Assembly: GCA_025964555.1 (NCBI GenBank)
Contig: JAOPYQ010000009.1
Span: 124,001-188,000, forward strand
Direction of reading: 5' to 3'
Source: Thermoleophilia bacterium
GTDB lineage: Bacteria; Actinomycetota; Thermoleophilia; Gaiellales; SKUG01
Length of the DNA stretch: 64,000 nucleotides
The position numbers and the translations under genes are program-made. The notes under the pieces were generated by a model, which saw nothing but the letters and a program-made list of their open reading frames with translations, made no database searches and had not been told where the DNA came from. Each line of letters begins with the position of its first letter. The stretch's first letter is position 1. This document shows, in pieces, positions 25,285-33,558 of the stretch.

Positions 25285-26001
25285 ATGGCGACCTACGCCT
25301 TTGCAGCACCCGTCCTGGACGGCCTGACCGACAAGTACCGCGCCTTCACCCAGGCGCTCGTCACTTCGCGCCGCGAAGAGGCCGAGACCAGCCGCCGCGC
25401 CGCCGGCCTCGACCGCGAGCAGGTCTTCCTGCAGCCGACCCCGATGGGCGACGTCGCCGTCATCGTCTGGGAGACCAACGACTTCGCGAAGGTGTCCAAG
25501 CACTTCGGGACCGACACCAGCGACTTCGGTGCCTGGTTCCGCAGCTCGCTCGAGACGTTCCACGGCTTCGACATCGCGAAGGTCGACATGCCGACTCCGG
25601 TGCTCGTGGACGAGTGGAAGGACGCGACCTGGACGCACGGCCTCGACAGCTGGGCATTCATGTTCCCGGTCAAGGACGTCGCCGCATGGAAGACGTTCGT
25701 CGGCGAGCTGCTCGGCGCACGTCGCGAGGAGTTCTCCTCCACGCGTCTGGCGTTCGGCGTGAAGCGCGCGTCGTTCTTCCAGGTCCACACCCCGAACGGC
25801 CCGCTCGCGGTGCAGTACATCCAGGGTGAGGCCGGCGCGTTCCCGAAGGCCGCCGAGGCCACGGCAACGAGCACCGAGCCGCTCTACACGTGGTGGCGCG
25901 AGCAGATGCAGGCCGTCGCGGCCGTGCCGATGTTCCAGGGCTCCACGCCCATGGTCGAGGAGCTCATCGACTTCCAGGTGAAGGTGCCCGCCAACGCCTG
26001 A
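25285..26001 (+). CDS. Unknown 238-aa soluble protein, likely well expressed
   Basis: Preceded by a good ribosome site (GAGGAGCACCACAC) and a -35/-10 promoter, and followed by a strong terminator, so it is a stand-alone unit. No signal peptide or membrane helix. The N-terminal half (YRAFTQALVTSRREEAETSRRAAGLDREQVFLQPTPMG) resembles DUF6176/ABM-like small ferredoxin-fold domains (VAVIVWETNDFAKV). The C-terminal half seems to repeat such a fold (WAFMFPVKDVAAWKTFV). I cannot name a function. Codon choice looks strongly biased to C-ending codons and AAG/GAG, consistent with high expression. Confidence 0.8.
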   Translation: MATYAFAAPVLDGLTDKYRAFTQALVTSRREEAETSRRAAGLDREQVFLQPTPMGDVAVIVWETNDFAKVSKHFGTDTSDFGAWFRSSLETFHGFDIAKVDMPTPVLVDEWKDATWTHGLDSWAFMFPVKDVAAWKTFVGELLGARREEFSSTRLAFGVKRASFFQVHTPNGPLAVQYIQGEAGAFPKAAEATATSTEPLYTWWREQMQAVAAVPMFQGSTPMVEELIDFQVKVPANA

Positions 26002-26023
26002 TCGAGGCGAGCGAGTACTTCGT

Positions 26024-26056
26024 GGGGCCCCGTCGCGACGTTCGCGGCGGGGCCCC
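26024..26056 (+). terminator. Intrinsic-type terminator hairpin
   Basis: GGGGCCCCGTCGCGA (26024-26038) pairs with TCGCGGCGGGGCCCC (26042-26056) over 15 positions with a single G-U wobble and a tight three-base loop. It lies 22 bp after the stop of the 238-aa gene. No U-run follows, as is common in high-GC actinobacteria. Confidence 0.75.
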
Positions 26057-26153
26057 TCGTGCTTCGGGACGATCCTCGCGGAAGCTGTGGCCGCACGGCC
26101 ACGCTTTGGCCGCAATGGTGCAACGTCCCTGCATCTGAGGCCGAGACAAGGGC

Positions 26154-26519
26154 ATGACGATCCCCCAGCTCGTTCCCCCCACTTCCGTGTCCACAGCGCT
26201 CGCGCCTCAAGCTGCGGAAGGCGGCGGCCCACGGCAGGTCGGTCAGGTCGGCCAGGTCGGCCAGTCCGTACCGACCGCCGGCAGCCCCGTGCAGCAGACG
26301 GGCGACAAGCCCAGCTGGTTCGCGAAGAACATCAAGCTCATCGGCATCCTGGGTGGCGCGGCCGTCGGCGGCGCGATCGGCTTCCTCACCCTTGGTCCGG
26401 TCGGCGGGCTCGGCGGCGCAGCTGTCGGCGCGCTCGCGGGCTACCTGCTGACGCGCAACCGCACGTCCGGTGGCGGCGACTCTTCGGGACAGCAGCTCCC
26501 GCCGCCGCTGCCATCCTGA
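26154..26519 (+). CDS. Small glycine-zipper membrane protein
   Basis: A 121-aa protein. The N-terminal 60 residues are low complexity, with a triple VGQ repeat (QVGQVGQVGQ). A central KNIKLIGILGGAAVGGAIGF and GPVGGLGGAAVGALAGYLL form a glycine-zipper hairpin likely inserted in or on the membrane, and the C-terminal tail is Pro/Ser-rich. AAGGGC stands before the ATG. Function unknown. It converges with the acidic 62-aa gene. Confidence 0.65.
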   Translation: MTIPQLVPPTSVSTALAPQAAEGGGPRQVGQVGQVGQSVPTAGSPVQQTGDKPSWFAKNIKLIGILGGAAVGGAIGFLTLGPVGGLGGAAVGALAGYLLTRNRTSGGGDSSGQQLPPPLPS

Positions 26520-26530
26520 GCCGAGCCGAG

Positions 26531-26719
26531 CTAGCTGTAGTCGGCCCCGGTCGGCGTCGCGTCGTCACCCTCCTCCGCCTCGTTGCGGAACCGGGCTGAG
26601 GCTCCCGCCTCGCTCGCATCCGCCTCGTTCGCTTCCCCCTCGCTGGCCTGAGGAGAGGCTTCGCTCGTCTCCGGTGCCTCGGTGTTCGGCTCTGGCGTCT
26701 CGTGTTCGTCGCCCGTCAT
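26531..26719 (-). CDS. Small acidic disordered protein (62 aa)
   Basis: Very rich in Glu, Ala, Ser and Thr (EANEADASEAGAS), hydrophilic throughout, and ends in GADYS. A strong ribosome site (GGAGGGTGAC) precedes the ATG, which argues for real translation despite the low complexity. The Tyr-Ser tail echoes the GYS motif of the acidic protein at 13908-14090. No family recognised. Confidence 0.55.
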   Translation of the reverse strand: MTGDEHETPEPNTEAPETSEASPQASEGEANEADASEAGASARFRNEAEEGDDATPTGADYS

Positions 26720-26756
26720 GTCACCCTCCTGTTGCTGTGTCGATGTGAAGACGGAT

Positions 26757-27299
26757 CTAGCGACCCGCGACGATCACGGTGCGCTCGGGACCGAGCGGAA
26801 AGTCGAGACGCAGGTCGCCGGCTGGCGTGGTCGTGAGCGTCACGGCTCGGTCGCCGCCGTGCGGCAGGATCTTGAGGCGGCCGCGAGCCTTCTTCTGCAC
26901 GTGGACCAGAAACGGTTCGGGCAGTCCGAACCCGGACAGCTCGAACTCGGCGTGTCCGCCGTTGAGCTGGTGCAGGTTCGCCTCGAACGTCTTGTCGATC
27001 GGTCCGATGCTGCCATCGATGCGCAGCTTCACGGCGTGCGGTTCGAGCTGCTCGAGCGTCAGGGTGCCCGACACGTCGTCGAAGCCCATGACCGTCGTGC
27101 CCGACTTGATGACGAGTTCATCGCCGGTCTGGAAGCCCGGGAAGTCGACGAGGTCGCCTTCGGAGCGCTTGCGGCGTCGCAGCTTGAGCTTGGAGCGTGC
27201 GCTCCGCGATGCGCTGATGAGACGCATCCCCTCGCGCGTGGCCGCCGCGAACGCGCTCGCAAGCCTGGGACCCTGTTTGAGTGCTGAGATGAAGCCCAC
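26757..27299 (-). CDS. Hypothetical 180-aa protein, beta-rich
   Basis: GTG start at 27299. A basic N-terminal helical region (residues 1-47, SRSARSKLKLRRRKRS) precedes a probable all-beta domain (LVDFPGFQTGDELVIKSG; DGSIGPIDKTFEANLHQLNGGHAEFELSG). There are no cysteines, transmembrane segments or catalytic motifs that I recognise. It lies divergent from the YdeI-like gene. Codon bias supports it being real; function unknown. Confidence 0.65.
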   Translation of the reverse strand: MGFISALKQGPRLASAFAAATREGMRLISASRSARSKLKLRRRKRSEGDLVDFPGFQTGDELVIKSGTTVMGFDDVSGTLTLEQLEPHAVKLRIDGSIGPIDKTFEANLHQLNGGHAEFELSGFGLPEPFLVHVQKKARGRLKILPHGGDRAVTLTTTPAGDLRLDFPLGPERTVIVAGR

Positions 27300-27348
27300 G
27301 AGGACGATTTCCCCGCGCCGAACCCGTCAATCCCCCGTCGACACGCGG

Positions 27349-27354
27349 TACGAT
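27349..27354 (+). promoter_or_regulatory. Leaderless-type -10 element TACGAT of the DUF1905 gene
   Basis: TACGAT, spacer CCGATCC, then the ATG at 27362. Confidence 0.55.
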
Positions 27355-27361
27355 CCGATCC

Positions 27362-27937
27362 ATGGACGCCTTCTCCGCAGCCAAGCCCGACGCGGCCGTC
27401 ATCGAGTTCGACGCACAGGTCGAAATGCTCGCCGACCGGCCGATCGTGCGCCTGCCCGCTGCGGCGAGCGCCGAGCTGCCCTCGCGCGGCCAGGTCGCGG
27501 TGGTCGGCACGATCGACGGCGCGCGGTTCTCGACCGTCGTGGAGCCCGATGGGCGGCGCGGCCACTGGGTCCCGCTGGACGAGCGAACAACGGGCGCCGC
27601 CGACGCCGAGCCAGGCGCCACGATCTCGTTCGCGATCGCGCCGGCAACAGAGTGGCCCGAGCCCGACGTGCCGGACGACCTGGGCGACGCGCTCGCGAGC
27701 GCCCCTGACGCCGCGGAGGTATGGTCGTCGACCACCCCGATGGCTCGCTGGGAGTGGGTGCGCTGGATCGGCGCGACGCGCAACCCGGCGACCCGTGCTA
27801 AGCGCGTGGAGGTCGGCATCTCCAAGCTGCAGTCGGGCAAGCGCCGCCCGTGCTGCTTCGACCTCGCCTCGTGCACGGACCCCGAGCTCGCGCGCAGCGG
27901 CAAGCTCCCGGACATCGACCACGCACCGGCCGGCTGA
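27362..27937 (+). CDS. DUF1905 / YdeI (OmpD-associated) family protein
   Basis: A 191-aa soluble protein in two parts: a DUF1905 beta-barrel (IEFDAQVEMLADRPIVRLPAAASAELP and VVGTIDGARFSTVVEPDGRRGHWVPL) and a C-terminal YdeI/OmdA domain (DDLGDALASAPDAAEVW, MARWEWVRWIGATRNPATRAKRVEVGISKLQSGKRRPCCFD). The domain pair is common in actinobacteria; the biochemical role is unknown. The gene ends shortly before the flavin monooxygenase start. Confidence 0.9.
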   Translation: MDAFSAAKPDAAVIEFDAQVEMLADRPIVRLPAAASAELPSRGQVAVVGTIDGARFSTVVEPDGRRGHWVPLDERTTGAADAEPGATISFAIAPATEWPEPDVPDDLGDALASAPDAAEVWSSTTPMARWEWVRWIGATRNPATRAKRVEVGISKLQSGKRRPCCFDLASCTDPELARSGKLPDIDHAPAG

Positions 27938-27951
27938 CGATCGTCTCCCCC

Positions 27952-29457
27952 GTGGAACGGCCTCAGCCCAGCGCGCCCCTGCCCGAGTCGCTCGACGTCC
28001 TCGTGGTCGGCGCAGGCATCTCCGGGATCTCGGCGGCCGTGCACCTGCGCCAGCGCCTACCGCACATGCGCTGGGCGATCGCCGAAGCGCGCGATGCGAT
28101 CGGCGGCACGTGGGACCTGTTCCGCTTCCCGGGCGTGCGCTCGGATTCGGACATGCATACGCTTGGCTTCGGGTTCCGCCCGTGGGCCGGCGACACGATG
28201 CTCTCCGATGGCGCGAGCATCCGCGCCTACATCGCGGAGACCGCCGCCGAGTACGGCCTCGATGAGCACATCCGCTTCGGCTGCCGCGTGATGGCAGCGA
28301 GCTGGAGCAGCGAGACGGCGCGCTGGACCGTTCGCCTGAAGCGCACCGATGGCGACGACCAGGTCGTCACCTGTCGCTACCTGTTCGCCGGCACCGGCTA
28401 CTTCGACTACGAAGGCGGCTACCTCCCGCCCTTCGACGGCGTCGAGCGCTTCGAGGGGACGTTCGTGCACGCGCAGGGCTGGCCCGAGGAGCTCGGGTGC
28501 GACGGCGCGCGGGTCGTGGTCATCGGCAGCGGCGCCACGGCGGTGACACTCGTGCCGGCGCTGGCTCGCCGCGCGGCGCACGTGACGATGCTCCAGCGCA
28601 CGCCGAGCTACATCCTCAGCATCGGCGCTCGCGACCGGTTCGCCCCGCTGCTGCGCCGCCTCGGCCGGGACCGTGCGGCCCGTTGGGCGCGGCGCAAGAA
28701 CGTCGCCCTCGCCGGAGCGCTCTACGCCGTCAGCCAGCACTTCCCGAAGCTGGCGCGCCGCGTGCTGCTACAGCGCGTGCGGCGCGAGCTGCCCGAGGGC
28801 TACGACGTGGAGCGCAACTTCGGGCCGCCCTACGACCCGTGGGATCAGCGCCTGTGCATCGTGCCCGACGCCGACATCTTCGCGGCCATCCGCAGTGGCG
28901 CGGCGTCGGTGGTCACCGACCGCATCGCGCAGTTCGAGGAGCATGGCATTCGCCTCGCGAGCGGTGAGCTGCTCGAGGCGGACGTCGTGGTGGCGGCAAC
29001 CGGGCTGCAGCTCAAGCTGCTCGGGGGCATCGAGCTGGAGGTCGACGGGCGCCGCGTCGAACCAGCCGCCTGCGTGACGTACCGCGGGATGCTGCTGTCG
29101 GGCGTGCCGAACCTCGTGTTCGCGCTCGGCTACACCAACGCGTCGTGGACGCTGCGCGTCGACCTGGTCTGGGAGCACGCCGTGCGCCTGGTCGAGGAGG
29201 TGCACGCGCGCGGCGCCGACGGCTTCGTCGCGCAGCGCCCGCCGGAAGGTGATGCGCTCGCGCCGCTCATGGCACTGACGTCCGGCTACGTCACGCGCGC
29301 GAAGCACCTGCTGCCGCGCCAGGGCACGAGCGGTGCGTGGCGCACCCCGCGCACGTACTGGCGCGAGGCGCGTGCTCTGCGCGGGTCGCCACTCGCGGAA
29401 CCGGGCCTCGAGCTGCTCCGGGCGACGGACCAGCCGTCAGATCCCGAAGCATCCTGA
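27952..29457 (+). CDS. Flavin-containing (Baeyer-Villiger-type) monooxygenase
   Basis: The start is assigned to the GTG at 27952 (ERPQPSAPLPESLDVLVVGAG), 501 aa; the track ORF begins inside the previous gene. FAD-binding Rossmann motif VVGAGISGISAAVHL at about residue 18, the GTWDLFRFPGVRSDSDMHTLGF segment typical of this clade, and a second nucleotide-binding motif VVIGSGATAVTL for NADPH. ADVVVAATGLQ is the conserved ATG-type motif. The family inserts oxygen into ketones or hydroxylates lipophilic substrates; the true substrate cannot be deduced. Cytosolic. Confidence 0.92.
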   Translation: MERPQPSAPLPESLDVLVVGAGISGISAAVHLRQRLPHMRWAIAEARDAIGGTWDLFRFPGVRSDSDMHTLGFGFRPWAGDTMLSDGASIRAYIAETAAEYGLDEHIRFGCRVMAASWSSETARWTVRLKRTDGDDQVVTCRYLFAGTGYFDYEGGYLPPFDGVERFEGTFVHAQGWPEELGCDGARVVVIGSGATAVTLVPALARRAAHVTMLQRTPSYILSIGARDRFAPLLRRLGRDRAARWARRKNVALAGALYAVSQHFPKLARRVLLQRVRRELPEGYDVERNFGPPYDPWDQRLCIVPDADIFAAIRSGAASVVTDRIAQFEEHGIRLASGELLEADVVVAATGLQLKLLGGIELEVDGRRVEPAACVTYRGMLLSGVPNLVFALGYTNASWTLRVDLVWEHAVRLVEEVHARGADGFVAQRPPEGDALAPLMALTSGYVTRAKHLLPRQGTSGAWRTPRTYWREARALRGSPLAEPGLELLRATDQPSDPEAS

Positions 29458-29468
29458 CACGGACTGGG

Positions 29469-29474
29469 TACGCT
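29469..29474 (+). promoter_or_regulatory. Leaderless-type -10 element TACGCT of the DUF1028 gene
   Basis: TACGCT, spacer CCCGCC, then the ATG at 29481. Confidence 0.5.
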
Positions 29475-29480
29475 CCCGCC

Positions 29481-30368
29481 ATGACGTATTCCATCATCGC
29501 GCGCGACCCCGACACCGGCTGCTTTGGCGTTGCCGTGCAGTCCCACTGGTTCGCCGTGGGCACCGTGGTGCCGTGGGCGCGGGCTGGCGTAGGCGCGGTT
29601 GCGACACAGGCGCACGCACGCGCCGAGTACGGACCCGAGCTGCTCGACCTGCTCGCCACCGGCGCGTCGGCACCCGACGCGCTCGCCGAACTCATCGCGC
29701 GGGACGACGCCGCGGCGGTGCGCCAGGTCGCGGTCGTGGATGCCCAGGGTCGTGCAGCGGTCCACACCGGCGGCGACTGCATCGCCGAGGCGAGCCACCA
29801 GATCGGTGAGGGCGACGGGGTCGCGGCGCAGGCGAACATCATGCGGACGCCGGGAGTGCCGGCAGCGATGCTCGACGCGTATCGCCAGCAGCTGCGCGCT
29901 AAGGCACCCATGGGGGCGCGACTGATCGCGGCACTCGCTGCGGCAGAACGGGCCGGCGGCGACCTGCGCGGCAGCCAGTCGGCCGCGCTGTTGGTCGTCG
30001 GTCAGGAAGGCGACGACATCGACCTCCGCGTTGACGACCATCCGGATCCGGTCACCGAGCTCGCACGACTGGACGGGCTGCAGCTCGCCTACACGCACCT
30101 GGAACGCGGTGACGAAGCGGTTGCCGCTGGCGATACCGAAACGGCCGCCCGCGCCTACGCTTCGGCGCGCGAGCACGCTCCGACACAGCCGGAGGTCGCG
30201 TTCTGGTCCGCGCTGGCGCCCGCGATGATGGGCGACGTGGAGGCCTCGATCACCGCGCTCGCTGACCTGCCCGATCCGGACGGCCGCTGGGCCGAGCTCC
30301 TGCGCCGCCTCGCCGACGCGAAGATCGTCGATCGCGACCTCCTCGCACGCCTGCTCCCTCCCGCGTAG
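29481..30368 (+). CDS. DUF1028 family Ntn-hydrolase-fold protein
   Basis: Start at the ATG at 29481 (MTYSIIARDPDTGCFGVAVQSH), 295 aa, in line with the family N-terminus and the upstream TACGCT. Typical features are GVGAVATQAHARAEYGPELLDLLATG, QVAVVDAQGRAAVHTGGDC, GVAAQANIM and LRGSQSAALLVV. The last 90 residues look like helical repeats (AYTHLERGDEAVAAGDTETAARAYASAREHAP, TPR-like). Proteins of this family are predicted Ntn hydrolases; enzymatic activity is unproven. Confidence 0.92.
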   Translation: MTYSIIARDPDTGCFGVAVQSHWFAVGTVVPWARAGVGAVATQAHARAEYGPELLDLLATGASAPDALAELIARDDAAAVRQVAVVDAQGRAAVHTGGDCIAEASHQIGEGDGVAAQANIMRTPGVPAAMLDAYRQQLRAKAPMGARLIAALAAAERAGGDLRGSQSAALLVVGQEGDDIDLRVDDHPDPVTELARLDGLQLAYTHLERGDEAVAAGDTETAARAYASAREHAPTQPEVAFWSALAPAMMGDVEASITALADLPDPDGRWAELLRRLADAKIVDRDLLARLLPPA

Positions 30369-30391
30369 CTCGGATCGGGTATGCACCATTC

Positions 30392-30868
30392 GTGGCGCAC
30401 TTCAGCTTCCATTCGACATGGGTCATCCAAGCGCCGCGTGAGCGCCTGTTCGACGCGCTGCACGACTACGAGCAGTGGCCCACGTGGTGGCCCGGCGCCG
30501 AAGCGATGTGGCAGCTCGAGCCCACCGGAGCTGACGGGCTCGGGGGTCGTGCGCGATACGTCTGGCGAAGCCCGATCGGATACCGACTGCGCTTCGACGG
30601 CGTCGCCACCGAGCTCGAGCGACCGAGTCGCTTGTCAGGCACGGTCGAGGGCGACCTCAACGGTTCGGGAACCTGGCTGCTGTCCGACGGGCCCGACGGA
30701 GCGACGGTCATCGACTACCTCTGGGAGGTGCAGGCAGCGAAACGCTGGATGCGCGTGCTCGCCCCCCTCCTTCGGCCGGTGCTCGAAGCCAACCACGACC
30801 GCCTGATGCGCGACGGCGCGAACGGGCTCGCGAGTCACGTCGGCGGTCGGCTGCTGCGGCAGGAGTAA
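30392..30868 (+). CDS. SRPBCC family protein
   Basis: A 158-aa protein with a GTG start. The START/Bet v1-like fold shows in FSFHSTWVIQAPRERLFDALHDYEQWPTWWPG, the characteristic first strand and helix, and the C-terminal helix LAPLLRPVLEANHDRLMRDGANGLASHV. It probably binds a small hydrophobic ligand; no catalytic residues can be assigned. It stands between DUF1028 and the convergent alcohol dehydrogenase. Confidence 0.88.
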   Translation: MAHFSFHSTWVIQAPRERLFDALHDYEQWPTWWPGAEAMWQLEPTGADGLGGRARYVWRSPIGYRLRFDGVATELERPSRLSGTVEGDLNGSGTWLLSDGPDGATVIDYLWEVQAAKRWMRVLAPLLRPVLEANHDRLMRDGANGLASHVGGRLLRQE

Positions 30869-30877
30869 CGCAGCGTC

Positions 30878-31918
30878 CTAGAACGTGGCCGCGTCGATCA
30901 CGAATCGATATCGCACGTCGGATGCGAGCACGCGCTCGTACGCCTCATTGATGTACGACGCCTCGATCAGTTCGGTCTCCGGCAGGATGTCGTGCTCGGC
31001 GCAGAAGTCGAGCATCTCCTGCGTCTCAGCGATCCCACCGATCAGCGACCCTGCGAAGCTGCGGCGCTTGCCGATGAGGACGCCAGCGGACACGGGCATC
31101 GCCTCCGGCGGGGCGCCGACGTTCACGAGTGTCCCGTCGATGTCGAGCAGCTTCAGGTACGCCGTGATGTCGACCGGCGCGGACACCGTGTTGACGATCA
31201 CGTCGAACTGACCGGCCAGCTGCTCGAACGTGGCAGGGTCGCTCGTCGCGTGGAAGTGGTCGGCGCCGAGCCGGAGACCGTCCTCCTGCTTGCGCAGGCT
31301 CTGGGAGAGCACCGTCACCTCAGCACCCATCGCATGCGCGATCTTGACGCCCATGTGACCGAGCCCGCCCATGCCGACGATCGCGACCTTCCTTCCTGGC
31401 CCGACGTTCCAGTGCCGCAGCGGGGAGTACAGCGTGATCCCCGCGCAGAGCAGCGGCGCGACCCGGGCGAGGTCGAGCGACTCCGGCACGCGCAGCACGA
31501 AATCCTCGTTCACCACGATCGCCTGCGAATACCCGCCCTGCGTGATGGAGCCGTCGACGTCCTTGCTCGCGTACGTGCCGATGTTGCCCTGACGGCAGTA
31601 CTGCTCCTCACCCGCCTGACACTGGTCGCAGCTGCGGCAGGAGTTGACCATGCACCCCACGCCGACCCGGTCGCCGACCTCGTGCCTGGTGACCTCCGCG
31701 CCGACCTCGCGCACGAATCCCACGATCTCGTGCCCTACGACCTGCGGGTAAGCGATGGGCCCCCAGTCGCCACGGACCGTGTGGATGTCGGAGTGGCAGA
31801 TGCCCGCGTAGGCAATCTCGATCAGGACGTCATGAGGTCCGACGTCGCGCCGCACCAGCGGCGCGGGCACGAGGGGATCGGTCGCGGAGGTGGCGGCGTA
31901 CGACTTGACGGTCGGCAT
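30878..31918 (-). CDS. Zinc-dependent NAD(P)-alcohol dehydrogenase (CAD/YahK type)
   Basis: Start chosen at the ATG at 31918 ([16 protein letters not shown]), with AGGAGC upstream; 346 aa. Catalytic zinc ligands: Cys in [11 protein letters not shown], and the His/Glu in VVGHEIVG. The structural zinc site is the four-cysteine loop [15 protein letters not shown]. The nucleotide-binding motif is [17 protein letters not shown]. The family reversibly oxidises alcohols to aldehydes, often cinnamyl-alcohol-like substrates. Its upstream region holds an inverted repeat that may be an operator. Confidence 0.94.
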   Translation of the reverse strand: MPTVKSYAATSATDPLVPAPLVRRDVGPHDVLIEIAYAGICHSDIHTVRGDWGPIAYPQVVGHEIVGFVREVGAEVTRHEVGDRVGVGCMVNSCRSCDQCQAGEEQYCRQGNIGTYASKDVDGSITQGGYSQAIVVNEDFVLRVPESLDLARVAPLLCAGITLYSPLRHWNVGPGRKVAIVGMGGLGHMGVKIAHAMGAEVTVLSQSLRKQEDGLRLGADHFHATSDPATFEQLAGQFDVIVNTVSAPVDITAYLKLLDIDGTLVNVGAPPEAMPVSAGVLIGKRRSFAGSLIGGIAETQEMLDFCAEHDILPETELIEASYINEAYERVLASDVRYRFVIDAATF

Positions 31919-31921
31919 CAG

Positions 31922-31973
31922 GTGAACTGCTCCTGGCATGTGCGGCGGTCGGAGGAACTGAGTTCACAGTGTA
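31922..31973 (-). promoter_or_regulatory. Promoter/operator region of the alcohol dehydrogenase gene
   Basis: A -10-like TACACT (minus strand, 31968-31973) is flanked by the inverted repeat GTGAACT (31922-31928) and AGTTCAC (31961-31967), with a local 11-bp dyad GAACTGAGTTC at 31955-31965. This arrangement suggests binding of a dimeric regulator; the regulator is not identified. Confidence 0.4.
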
Positions 31974-31990
31974 GGCACCGAGTCGAGTCG

Positions 31991-32639
31991 CTACCGCTGA
32001 CGCGTGAACGTGAGGTGCGTCGCACCACCGGGCGAGCTGACCGCCTCGATCTCGAAGCGCTCCTCCAGGCCCTCGAGCCCCTCCCACAGGCGCACGCCAC
32101 GCCCGAGCACGATCGGCGCAATCGCGACATGCATGTGGTCGATGAGGTCGGCGGCGAGAAAGTCGCGGACGGTCGAGGGGCCGCCACCGATGCGCACGTC
32201 GAGGTCGCCGGCCGCGTCGCGTGCCGCGGCCAGCGCCTCCTCGGGCGATGCATCGAGGAAGTAGAACGTCGTCCCCCCTTCGAGCTCGATCGGCTCGCGT
32301 GGATGGTGCGTGAGCACGAACACCGGCGTGTGGAAGACGGGGTTGTCGCCCCACCAGCCCTTCCACTCAGCGTCCGTCCACGGGCCGCGCTGCGGGCCGA
32401 ACTTGTTGCGGCCCATGATCTCCGCGCCGATGCCGTGTGCCCACGCGCTGGCGAACTTCTCGTCGACGCCGTTCGAGGCCCTCACCCCCGTGGATCATCG
32501 TCTGAAAGGTGTGCGTGCCGAGCGCCCACTCCAGCAGCCGCGTGCCGGCGTGGCCGAACGGCGCTTCGAGCGACTGCCCCTCACCCGTGCCGAACCCGTC
32601 AAGTGACACGGACAGGTTGTGCACGCGAACGCGGCTCAT
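31991..32639 (-). pseudogene. Dihydrofolate-reductase-like (RibD C-terminal) gene with frameshift in a G5 run
   Basis: Two minus-strand ORFs join to one RibD_C/DHFR-like protein of about 215 aa. The 5' part (32639 down to the frameshift) begins SRVRVHNLSVSLDGFGTG and reaches HTFQTMIHGG. The 3' part carries FASAWAHGIGAEIMGRNKFG, GWWGDNPVFHTPVFVLTHH, IGGGPSTVRDFLAADLIDHMHVAIAPIVLG. The frame changes at the run of five G (C on the plus strand, 32485-32489); four G would restore it. Either the gene is broken, the sequence has an indel error, or frameshifting occurs. The start overlaps the SRPBCC stop (ATGA), so the operon design is intact. Confidence 0.8.
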
Positions 32640-33124
32640 CGCTCGGCCGCGACTGCGTCGAGCGCGGCGCCGAGTCGATCGAGCAGCTGCTCGGTGCCGT
32701 CTTCGCGCTGGGAGGGCTTGTCGAGCCCGTCGAGGTAGATGCCGTGCTCGGTCAGCACCAGGCGCGTGCCGCCGTCGACCGGCTGCAGCTCCATCGATGC
32801 GATCGTCGCCGAGATGCGCTGCCCGCCCATGGTCATGTCGTAGGCGTAGACCATGCGTGCGTTGTCGACGATGTCGAGGTAGCGCGCGTCGTAGGTCATC
32901 GCGGATCCGTCGGGCAGCGTCATGTGCAGGCGCTCGGTGCCGCCCTCGCGAAAGTCGAGCGCCTGGCTGCCGTTCGAGACGGCGTCGGAGTCGCCGAACC
33001 AGCGCACCTTCGTGTCCAGGTCAGCGAACGCCGCGAACACGTGCTCGGGGCGGTGCGCGTAGGTGCGCTCGATGATGAAGGTGGCGTGGTCGGTGCTGCG
33101 CTCGGCAGGTGGTGTCGTCGTCAT
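32636..33124 (-). CDS. AHSA1/SRPBCC domain protein
   Basis: Start at the ATG at 33124, overlapping the ArsR stop codon by ATGA; 162 aa. It has the activator-of-Hsp90-homology-like fold of small SRPBCC proteins: ATFIIERTYAHRPEHVFAAFADLDTKVRWFG and LVLTEHGIYLDGLD. An ArsR regulator plus SRPBCC plus DHFR-like gene is a recurrent actinobacterial operon. The ligand is unknown. Both gene junctions are 4-bp overlaps, so the three are translationally coupled. Confidence 0.92.
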   Translation of the reverse strand: MTTTPPAERSTDHATFIIERTYAHRPEHVFAAFADLDTKVRWFGDSDAVSNGSQALDFREGGTERLHMTLPDGSAMTYDARYLDIVDNARMVYAYDMTMGGQRISATIASMELQPVDGGTRLVLTEHGIYLDGLDKPSQREDGTEQLLDRLGAALDAVAAER

Positions 33125-33471
33125 GGGTTCGTTCCGTCGTTGGGGTGGGTGCGGGGGTGTCGGTCGTCGAGCAGGTCGCCGAGGCGGTCGAGGCGGTCCT
33201 CCCAGAGCACGCGGTAGCGAGCGAGCCACTCGTCGAGTGCGCGCAGCGGTGCCGGTTCGACGACGTAGAGCCGCCGCGTACCCGCTCGCCGCACGTTCGC
33301 GAAGCCGCTCTCGCGCAGCACCCGCAGGTGCTGGGAGACGGTCGGCTGGGAGATGCCGAACTCGCGCTGCACGACCTCCCCCACCTCGCCCGCGGACTGT
33401 TCGCCGTGTTCGGCAAGCAGTTCCACCAGGCGGCGGCGGACCGGATCGTGCAGGACGTCGAAGGCGTGCAT
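33121..33471 (-). CDS. ArsR/SmtB family winged-helix repressor
   Basis: The start is placed at the ATG at 33471 (MHAFDVLHDPVRRRLVELLAEHGEQ), 116 aa; TACACT six bases upstream supports it. The winged helix is clear: SAGEVGEVVQREFGISQPTVSQHLRVLRESGFANVRRAGTRRLYVVEP. It lacks the CVC metal site of true arsenic sensors, so the effector is probably not a metal. It likely represses its own operon and perhaps the divergent cupin gene. The intergenic region (33472-33558) is visibly A+T-rich for this genome. Confidence 0.92.
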   Translation of the reverse strand: MHAFDVLHDPVRRRLVELLAEHGEQSAGEVGEVVQREFGISQPTVSQHLRVLRESGFANVRRAGTRRLYVVEPAPLRALDEWLARYRVLWEDRLDRLGDLLDDRHPRTHPNDGTNP

Positions 33472-33477
33472 GACCTC

Positions 33478-33483
33478 AGTGTA
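33478..33483 (-). promoter_or_regulatory. Leaderless-type -10 element TACACT of the arsR-like operon
   Basis: Minus-strand TACACT, spacer GAGGTC, then the ATG at 33471. The adjacent AT-rich stretch (CATCAATATAGACAACC) is where an ArsR operator would be expected; I see no clean palindrome. Confidence 0.45.
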
Positions 33484-33558
33484 TCGGTACTCATCAATAT
33501 AGACAACCAACGATGGTCGTGAGCGTTGCTCGCCGCGCGAGCGGGTACCGGCACGGGC

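Noticed and set aside
30992-33217. 741-aa plus-strand ORF over the alcohol dehydrogenase and DHFR genes
   Set aside because: Antisense shadow without domain features.
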